Of a stretch of DNA of 9,560 bases, positions 1 to 4,121 are shown piece by piece. Each line of letters begins with the position of its first letter. The stretch's first letter is position 1. The stretch comes from Gemmatimonadota bacterium. Its GTDB lineage: Bacteria; Gemmatimonadota; Gemmatimonadetes; Palauibacterales; Palauibacteraceae. The notes under the pieces are model-generated. The model was not told the origin of the DNA, did no database searches, and saw only the letters and a list, made by a program, of their open reading frames with translations. Where the stretch lies: positions 1 to 9,560 of the forward strand of contig JAENXO010000062.1 of assembly GCA_016649455.1 (NCBI GenBank), written 5' to 3'. The position numbers and the translations under genes are program-made.

Positions 1-95
1 GTTCCTCGGGACCCTCACGGGGAATCAACCGGAAGTGGAATACCCGATCCTGCCGCCTCACACGGCGGATACCCCGTTGCCGGACGTGAGCGTCC
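1..95 (+). promoter_or_regulatory. Structured leader, cobalamin-riboswitch-like (left edge possibly cut)
   Basis: Several short strings occur in the order seen in cobalamin aptamers. GTTCC..GGGAC is at the left edge, followed by GGGGAATC (19-26), a GTGGAATACC block (35-44) resembling the conserved GGTGNNAATCC, CCTGCCGCC (49-57), and GGCGGATACCCC (64-75) resembling the 'B12 box' (GYCAGGAKACC). The segment ends in a clean hairpin, GGACG-TGAG-CGTCC (82-95), which could stand for P13. The gene that follows encodes a BtuF-like protein, an expected target. Against this, CCGCC (53-57) and GGCGG (64-68) can form a simple hairpin that would disturb the aptamer fold, and several consensus positions deviate. 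The call rests on motif order plus gene context and was not checked with a covariance model. Confidence 0.42.
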
Positions 96-147
96 CAACC
101 GCGGCCGCTCCGCACTGACGTATCGGGCTCCCGATCCGGGGAGTCCG

Positions 148-191
148 GGGTGCTCGTCGGCGTCGACCCTCGCGGACGTCGGCGAGCACCC
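148..191 (+). promoter_or_regulatory. 17-bp RNA hairpin in the leader
   Basis: The arm GGGTGCTCGTCGGCGTC (148-164) pairs along its whole length with GACGTCGGCGAGCACCC (175-191) across a 10-base loop. Fifteen pairs are Watson-Crick and two are G-U wobbles, which form only in the plus-strand transcript; the minus-strand copy would have A-C mismatches there. Thus a plus-strand RNA is indicated. It sits 67 bases before the BtuF-like start codon and has no following T-tract. It may be a peripheral riboswitch stem, part of an expression platform, or an mRNA-stabilising stem. Confidence 0.6.
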
Positions 192-194
192 GAC

Positions 195-232
195 CCGGGG
201 GACAGCCCCCGGTGTCTTCCGCTGGACCGGGG
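195..232 (+). promoter_or_regulatory. Mutually exclusive hairpins, candidate expression platform
   Basis: CCGGGGG (195-201) pairs with CCCCCGG (206-212) over the tetraloop ACAG. The same C-rich arm (207-212, CCCCGG) is also complementary to CCGGGG at 227-232, 14 bases downstream, so the two stems cannot coexist. A further GGGG at 243-246, the only Shine-Dalgarno-like string before the start at 259, could compete for the same arm. This is the layout expected of a regulatory switch between a ligand-sensing leader and its gene. No oligo-T run follows, so translational control or a factor-dependent terminator is more likely than classic intrinsic termination. Function is inferred. Confidence 0.4.
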
Positions 233-258
233 ATTTGACCTCGGGGTAGCCGCCCACC

Positions 259-1020
259 ATGCGCATCGTATCTCTTTGCCCCAGCCTCACGGAGCTCGTG
301 TTCGACCTGGGCCGTGGCGATGATCTCGTTGGCGTGACGAAGTTCTGCATTCACCCCGCAGACGGAGTCTCCACGGTCGAGAAGGTCGGCGGGACCAAGA
401 ACCCGCGGGTGAAGCGGATCATCGAACTCGAACCGGACCTCGTCCTGTTGAACGAGGAGGAAAACCGGATCGAGGATGCCGGGAAACTGCAGGCTGCCGG
501 GATCGTCTGTCACTCGAGCTTCCCGCGGACCGTCGCGGATACGGCCGCCATGGTGCGATCGATCGGGTCCGCGATCGACGCGTCAGTCGGGGCCGAGCGA
601 ATTGCACTCGATATCGAGGCCAGGGAAGAGCGGGTACGTTCTGCGACCCGCGGTCGTCCCGCGGTCCGCTTCGCCTACCTTATCTGGCGTGAGCCGATCA
701 TGGTTGCGGCGGCAGGCACCTTCGTCGACGCGTTGCTCGGGCTGGCGGGCGGTGAGAACGTGTTCCCGGACAGCGCCGAGCGATACCCGACGGTGACCGC
801 GACTGAACTGGCCGATGCGAACCCGGCTGCAGTTCTGCTCTCCTCGGAGCCGTTTCCTTTCCAGGAGCGGCACGCAGACGAGCTGTCCGGGCTGACCGGG
901 TTGCCGCGCGAGGCGTTTCACCTGGTGGACGGCGAGCTGTTGAGCTGGCATGGTTCCCGGACGCCGCTGGGCATCGACTACGCAGAATCAGTGATCGAGC
1001 AAATCCGACCGGAGGCCTGA
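259..1020 (+). CDS. BtuF-like cobalamin/metal-chelate binding protein, no signal peptide
   Basis: This 253-residue protein belongs to the periplasmic-binding-protein 2 fold family (BtuF/FhuD type, helical-backbone metal receptors), which capture corrinoids or ferric chelates for ABC importers. The N-terminal signature RIVSLCPSLTE (residues 2-12), the block VGGTKNPRVKRIIELEPDLV (43-62) and the YLIWREPIM segment near 140-148 are typical of the cobalamin-binding subgroup. No export signal is visible: ATG 259 begins directly at the first beta strand, and an in-frame TAG at 247-249 blocks any upstream extension. The product is therefore probably cytoplasmic or exported some other way. The ribosome binding site is weak (GGGG at 243-246) and may be controlled by the leader hairpins. 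No BtuCD partner is in the window. The next gene follows after 2 bases, so the two are probably co-transcribed. The exact ligand is not shown by the sequence; cobalamin is favoured by the family and the leader. Confidence 0.82.
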   Translation: MRIVSLCPSLTELVFDLGRGDDLVGVTKFCIHPADGVSTVEKVGGTKNPRVKRIIELEPDLVLLNEEENRIEDAGKLQAAGIVCHSSFPRTVADTAAMVRSIGSAIDASVGAERIALDIEAREERVRSATRGRPAVRFAYLIWREPIMVAAAGTFVDALLGLAGGENVFPDSAERYPTVTATELADANPAAVLLSSEPFPFQERHADELSGLTGLPREAFHLVDGELLSWHGSRTPLGIDYAESVIEQIRPEA

Positions 1021-1022
1021 GA

Positions 1023-1745
1023 ATGGGAGCCAATGGAGTGAATCACCCGGCCCGCGCTGCGTGGATTCTGGCGTTCGGAATCGTGCTGGCATCCGTTGTG
1101 CTCGGCGGGTCGTTCTACACGGCGCGCGGCGCCAGGAGCACCGTGCAGGTGGTCGGCATGGCCTCGCAGCCGTTCGAGGCGGACCTGGTCAAATGGAGCC
1201 TGTCGGTCAGCCGCACCGTCCCCGTGCGGGAGCTGCGGTCGGGATACGACCAGATCGGCAGCGACGTGGAGCGGATTCTCGCGGGGTTCGAGGAGGCAGG
1301 ATTGCCCGATTCGGCCATCACGCTCCAACCGGTGACCACGAATCCGCTGTACGGTCCCGACGGAATCCGGGAGTACCAGGTGAACCAGTCCCTCTTCCTG
1401 CTCTCGGATGACTTGACCAGCGTCGAGCGACTGGCGCTGGATCCCGCCGGTCTGATGGGCGAGGGCGTTCTGCTGCAGTCCTCCCAACTGGAGTATTTCT
1501 ACTCCGGCCTGGCCGCCGTGAAGCGGAGCCTGCTGGCCAGGGCAACCGAGGACGCCAGGATGCGTGCCGAGGAAATCGCATCGGCGACCAACGAGTCGAT
1601 CGGAGGGATTGCCTCGGCGCGTGCGGGGGTATTCCAGATAACTGAGCCGTACTCCACCGAGACGGCGGCCTACGGCGTCTACAACACGTCGTCCCGGAAG
1701 AAACAGATCCGTGTGACGCTGCACGCCGTATTCGCGCTCGACTGA
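1023..1745 (+). CDS. SIMPL (DUF541) domain protein, membrane-anchored
   Basis: This 240-residue protein has a short N-terminal tail and one hydrophobic segment (about residues 12-32, from AAWILAFGIVLASVV), then a SIMPL/DUF541 domain filling the rest. The start of the domain (VVGMASQPFEADLVKWSLSV, about 42-61), the helical stretch containing 'LLARATEDARMRAEEIA' and the closing beta strand KQIRVTLHAVFALD match the family, whose bacterial members are envelope proteins of mostly unknown function (OMP26/YggE-like). Length is usual. GGAGG at 1011-1015, inside the final codons of the preceding gene, stands 7 bases before ATG 1023 and supports this start and translational coupling. A stem-loop follows the stop. 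The segment is most simply a membrane anchor with the domain outside the cytoplasm; an uncleaved versus cleaved signal cannot be decided here. Confidence 0.85.
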   Translation: MGANGVNHPARAAWILAFGIVLASVVLGGSFYTARGARSTVQVVGMASQPFEADLVKWSLSVSRTVPVRELRSGYDQIGSDVERILAGFEEAGLPDSAITLQPVTTNPLYGPDGIREYQVNQSLFLLSDDLTSVERLALDPAGLMGEGVLLQSSQLEYFYSGLAAVKRSLLARATEDARMRAEEIASATNESIGGIASARAGVFQITEPYSTETAAYGVYNTSSRKKQIRVTLHAVFALD

Positions 1746-1753
1746 AACGAATC

Positions 1754-1788
1754 GAGGGCCACACCCGGATGCTCCGGACGCGGCCCTC
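1754..1788 (+). terminator. Stem-loop after the SIMPL gene, probable weak terminator
   Basis: GAGGGCC (1754-1760) pairs with GGCCCTC (1782-1788). A nested CCGG (1765-1768) / CCGG (1774-1777) stem sits inside. It begins 8 bases after the stop codon and lies between converging genes. There is no T-tract, so it is not a textbook intrinsic terminator; it may block 3' decay or act with Rho. Confidence 0.5.
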
Positions 1789-1850
1789 ATGACCTGACGT
1801 GTGGCTGGTGGATCCGCCCCGCGTGGGCGGGCGGCCTTCGGTCAGGACAT
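1789..1850 (-). terminator. Nested inverted repeat at the convergent junction
   Basis: The outer arms ATGACCTGAC (1789-1798) and GTCAGGACAT (1841-1850) are complementary except at one position. Inside lies CCGCCC (1814-1819) / GGGCGG (1825-1830) with a 5-base loop. The outer right arm contains the stop codon of the minus-strand lipoprotein gene (1842-1844). Read on the minus strand, the inner GC hairpin follows that stop by 11 bases and is the likely 3' end signal for the lipoprotein transcript. No U-run is present, and the element could work for both directions. Confidence 0.45.
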
Positions 1851-3104
1851 ACCCAGAATACGCATTACGCGCACGTACTGCACGTCCAGATCATCACGCC
1901 ACACGCCAAACACGCTGTTGTCGTGGAACCCGAGCGGCTGGAAGTGGAATGGCATCTCCACGATCCCGAGGTATCGACCTTCCGCGTCGAATATGTCCCA
2001 CTCGGCGGAACCGATGTTCTGGAGCGGATTGAAGCTCTCCTTCTCTTCCGCGCTCATGCCGCTCAAGGCCCGGATCCTCTGAACCCACAGCGTGCCGCCG
2101 GGGCCGACCAGCGCCTGCGCAAACGCCGGAAAACGCTCCTCGAAGCTGATGCCCGACTTCAGCTGCTCGATGCCCTGCGGAGGCACACCGGCTTCGCCCC
2201 ACAGGGACTCGAGTGTGCTTACGAAAATTTCCTTGTCTTCTTCAGTGACAGTGGCGGGCTCCGAGGGGATCTGGACGATCCGGGTCACGGAACCGTCCGC
2301 TGCCTTGAATGTGAACCTGTAGACGTCATTCGTGCCGAGTACGATCCCGCCGTCGCCGGTGAGCGACCAGATCGGCTCGGGCGAGAAGAAGTTGAATTCG
2401 GGCGCCCCGCCCGCGAACGAGAACGTCTTGCCCGCCGGCACCCTGATCAACGTGTCCGTGACCTCACCGTCGTAGCCCCGCCCCACGATCGTGTCGAGCG
2501 TGTCCGGCTCGGTCGCGGCCGGGGTGTTCGGCAGATTCAGCTGGCGGAGCTGGCTGATCAGCGCTCCATCGTGCTGCAAGTCCCAGCGGATCGGGATTCC
2601 GGATTCGAAACCGAGCCGGAAGCTTCCCAGGTCCTCGCCGTCCGGTGTGAGCAGCGCTACACGCTGGTTCTGCATATCCGGCACGATGACCGTGTCGCCC
2701 CGTCCGACGAGCACGGGTCCGATCTGCGCGCCGAACTGGCCCGGGCCGCTTCCTGCCTCACCGAACGTCCGTTCCCAGGTGCCGTCGGCCGCGAAGATCT
2801 TCACGTGCTGGCCCTGCGTGTCCGACACGATGACTCGCCCGTCCGACGTGAAGCCGATTCCCGTGATCTGGCCGAACTGGTAGGCGGCTTCTCCCTCGGG
2901 AGTGCCGATGAGCAGCGTCTCCTCGAGGGTCCAGGCGTCACCTGCCCCCCACATCGGCGTGAGCGGGTTCTGGACGAGCTGGATCCCGGCGCTGTCCGTG
3001 ACGGTGCCGGCCCATTCCGTCGCGGTCGTGCCGCCATCGCCACCGGAGCACGCGGAAAATACGAGAGCCGCGGCGAATGCCGTGGCGAAGGACTGCCTGA
3101 ACAT
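1842..3104 (-). CDS. 6-bladed beta-propeller lipoprotein
   Basis: This 420-residue protein has a short signal peptide with lipobox FSA-C (Cys19), so it is probably lipidated and envelope-bound. After a Gly/Thr-rich linker (20-30) and the motif DSAGIQLVQN (37-46) come NHL-like propeller blades. The clearest is residues 77-104 (FGQITGIGFTSDGRVIVSD...VKIF), followed by AADGTWERTFGEAGSGPGQF, where the G-x-G-P-G-Q-F string is characteristic of NHL/6-bladed propellers. The C-terminal part (from about 325) has a less regular helical segment and ends in another propeller-like strand set. GAGGAG (minus-strand complement of 3111-3116) is 6 bases before ATG, supporting the start. Such proteins are multiplied in Gemmatimonadota and Bacteroidota genomes and have no assigned reaction; ligand or partner binding is likely. 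No catalytic residues were recognised. It lies downstream of pdxH on the same strand, but a 130-base gap with a hairpin suggests its own promoter. Confidence 0.83.
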   Translation of the reverse strand: MFRQSFATAFAAALVFSACSGGDGGTTATEWAGTVTDSAGIQLVQNPLTPMWGAGDAWTLEETLLIGTPEGEAAYQFGQITGIGFTSDGRVIVSDTQGQHVKIFAADGTWERTFGEAGSGPGQFGAQIGPVLVGRGDTVIVPDMQNQRVALLTPDGEDLGSFRLGFESGIPIRWDLQHDGALISQLRQLNLPNTPAATEPDTLDTIVGRGYDGEVTDTLIRVPAGKTFSFAGGAPEFNFFSPEPIWSLTGDGGIVLGTNDVYRFTFKAADGSVTRIVQIPSEPATVTEEDKEIFVSTLESLWGEAGVPPQGIEQLKSGISFEERFPAFAQALVGPGGTLWVQRIRALSGMSAEEKESFNPLQNIGSAEWDIFDAEGRYLGIVEMPFHFQPLGFHDNSVFGVWRDDLDVQYVRVMRILGMS

Positions 3105-3212
3105 GGAAGACTCCTCGTGGGGAATAGTAATCGGCCGAGCGCAGAAAGACGCGCCAGGCTGCCCGACAAAATGCGCCAGATCGTTCGCTTTTACAACCGG
3201 CGGGGCTCCCGT

Positions 3213-3230
3213 GCCCGCCGAAAGGCGGGC
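3213..3230 (-). terminator. GC hairpin just after pdxH
   Basis: GCCCGCC (3213-3219) and GGCGGGC (3224-3230) form a perfect 7-bp stem starting 4 bases after the pdxH stop (TAG on the minus strand, 3235-3237). In the pdxH transcript the loop is UUUC; no U-tract follows. Placement suggests a 3' end or partial terminator separating pdxH from the lipoprotein gene. The remaining gap (3105-3212) includes an AT-rich TTACTATT on the minus strand shortly before the lipoprotein start, a possible -10 without a convincing -35. Confidence 0.45.
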
Positions 3231-3234
3231 GGCG

Positions 3235-3888
3235 CTATGGTGCCAGTCGCTCGACCGTCCAAACGTCGCCTTCGCGGGTGAACCGGAACCGGTCGTGCAG
3301 CCGGTTCGCCCGGCCCTGCCAGAACTCGATGCGTTCGGGTCGGAGGCGATATCCCCCCCAGTACGGGGGAAGCGGCACCTCGTCGCCCGGGTAGCGTCTA
3401 TCGTAGTCCGCGACCTGCTGCTCCAACTGCTCGCGATCGTCGATCACCGAACTCTGGGGGGATGCCCACGCGCCGATCCGGGCGCCGCGCGGGCGGGTCC
3501 GGAAGTACGCGAACGAATCCTCTTCGCTCGTCTTCTCCACCGTCCCCTCGATCCGTACCTGGCGCTGGAGGATCGGCCAGTGGATCGCGAGAGCCGCCTG
3601 CGGGTTCCTCTCCAGCTCGACAGCTTTTCGGCTCTCGTAGTTCGTGAAGAACACGAAGCCACGCTCATCATGTCGCTTGAGTAGAACCAGGCGGGCGGAA
3701 GGAAATCCGTCCTGAGTGGATGTTGCGAGGGTCATCGATTCCGGCAGGTAGAGTCCGGCTTCTCGCGCCTCGCGGTACCACGTGTCGAACAGCCGGAACG
3801 GTTCAGCTCCGACAGTCTCTTCGTTCAGACCCGTGAACACGCCCTTTCGAATCGTCAGCAGAGCGCGAAGCGTGGACTTGAGGGACAT
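3235..3888 (-). CDS. pdxH: Pyridoxamine 5'-phosphate oxidase
   Basis: This cytoplasmic FMN enzyme oxidises pyridoxine 5'-phosphate or pyridoxamine 5'-phosphate with O2 to pyridoxal 5'-phosphate, the last step of the salvage and DXP-dependent vitamin B6 routes (EC 1.4.3.5). The 217 residues match the family's usual length and carry its landmarks in order: SARLVLLK (64-71), GFVFFTNYESRKAVEL (77-92), the Q-V-R-I-E-G-T-V-E strand (110-118), FRTRPRGARIGAWASPQS (129-146) for FMN and dimer contacts, and YWGGYRLRPERIEFWQGR (176-193) followed by RLHDR (196-200), whose Arg and His bind the substrate phosphate and pyridine. It ends W-x-x-x-RLAP as usual. No strong ribosome binding site precedes ATG (only GGATGG, about 5 bases upstream), so expression may be modest. 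It is transcribed divergently from the kinase operon. No other B6 gene is nearby. Confidence 0.96.
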   Translation of the reverse strand: MSLKSTLRALLTIRKGVFTGLNEETVGAEPFRLFDTWYREAREAGLYLPESMTLATSTQDGFPSARLVLLKRHDERGFVFFTNYESRKAVELERNPQAALAIHWPILQRQVRIEGTVEKTSEEDSFAYFRTRPRGARIGAWASPQSSVIDDREQLEQQVADYDRRYPGDEVPLPPYWGGYRLRPERIEFWQGRANRLHDRFRFTREGDVWTVERLAP

Positions 3889-3918
3889 CGGGCCATCCGG
3901 TGCGGGTACGTGGAACTC

Positions 3919-3933
3919 GCCGCGTTACGCGGC
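3919..3933. promoter_or_regulatory. Perfect palindrome upstream of pdxH
   Basis: GCCGCGT-T-ACGCGGC is a perfect 7+1+7 palindrome, 31 bases before the pdxH start and about 90 bases before the kinase promoter's -35. It could be an operator for a dimeric repressor or a hairpin in the pdxH 5' leader. GC-rich short palindromes arise by chance at this base composition, so confidence is low. The rest of the divergent gap (3889-4021) shows no clear minus-strand promoter. Confidence 0.3.
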
Positions 3934-4021
3934 TGCGAAAGTACTCAGCCGTCGCCGGGTCCGATAGCGAAACAGTGACGGCGAGCGTTATCAACTTCCG
4001 TTCTTGTTGCATGCCAGTCAC

Positions 4022-4051
4022 TTGACTCGGAACGCAAGAACTCCCTAGTCT
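4022..4051 (+). promoter_or_regulatory. Sigma70-like promoter of the kinase-SARP operon
   Basis: TTGACT (4022-4027) is followed after 18 bases by TAGTCT (4046-4051). The predicted transcript start is near 4058. The 5' untranslated region to ATG 4122 would be about 64 bases. The first in-frame ATG (4056) would lie at or before the transcript start, which argues against its use. Confidence 0.5.
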
Positions 4052-4112
4052 CCGGATGCGCGTTCGCCCCCCTTTTGACGCGCCGGTCGTCCCGAACGGC
4101 CAGTCAGCGGAA

Positions 4113-4116
4113 AGGA
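4113..4116 (+). promoter_or_regulatory. Ribosome binding site that fixes the kinase start
   Basis: AGGA, within GGAAAGGA (4109-4116), lies 5 bases before ATG 4122. The upstream in-frame ATG 4056 has no such site, and the 22 residues it would add (rich in Pro and Arg) do not look like part of a kinase. Confidence 0.65.
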
Positions 4117-4121
4117 CATCC

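Noticed and set aside
978..1790. Minus-strand open frame of 270 codons opposite the SIMPL gene
   Set aside because: Low-complexity Arg/Gly/His composition with no motif; the opposite strand has a recognised SIMPL domain with a ribosome binding site.
1923..3281. Long plus-strand open frame (452 codons) antisense to the lipoprotein gene
   Set aside because: Its translation is Arg/Glu-rich with no domain, and it lies over a minus-strand gene with a lipobox, propeller motifs and a good ribosome binding site; a GC-driven shadow.
3889..4021. Possible minus-strand pdxH promoter (TTGATA with a distant TATCGG)
   Set aside because: The spacing is about 22 bases, too long for a standard promoter; not supported.
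4056..4121. 22-codon N-terminal extension of the kinase from ATG 4056
   Set aside because: It has no ribosome binding site, lies at the predicted transcript start, and adds residues unlike kinase sequence; ATG 4122 has AGGA at proper spacing.
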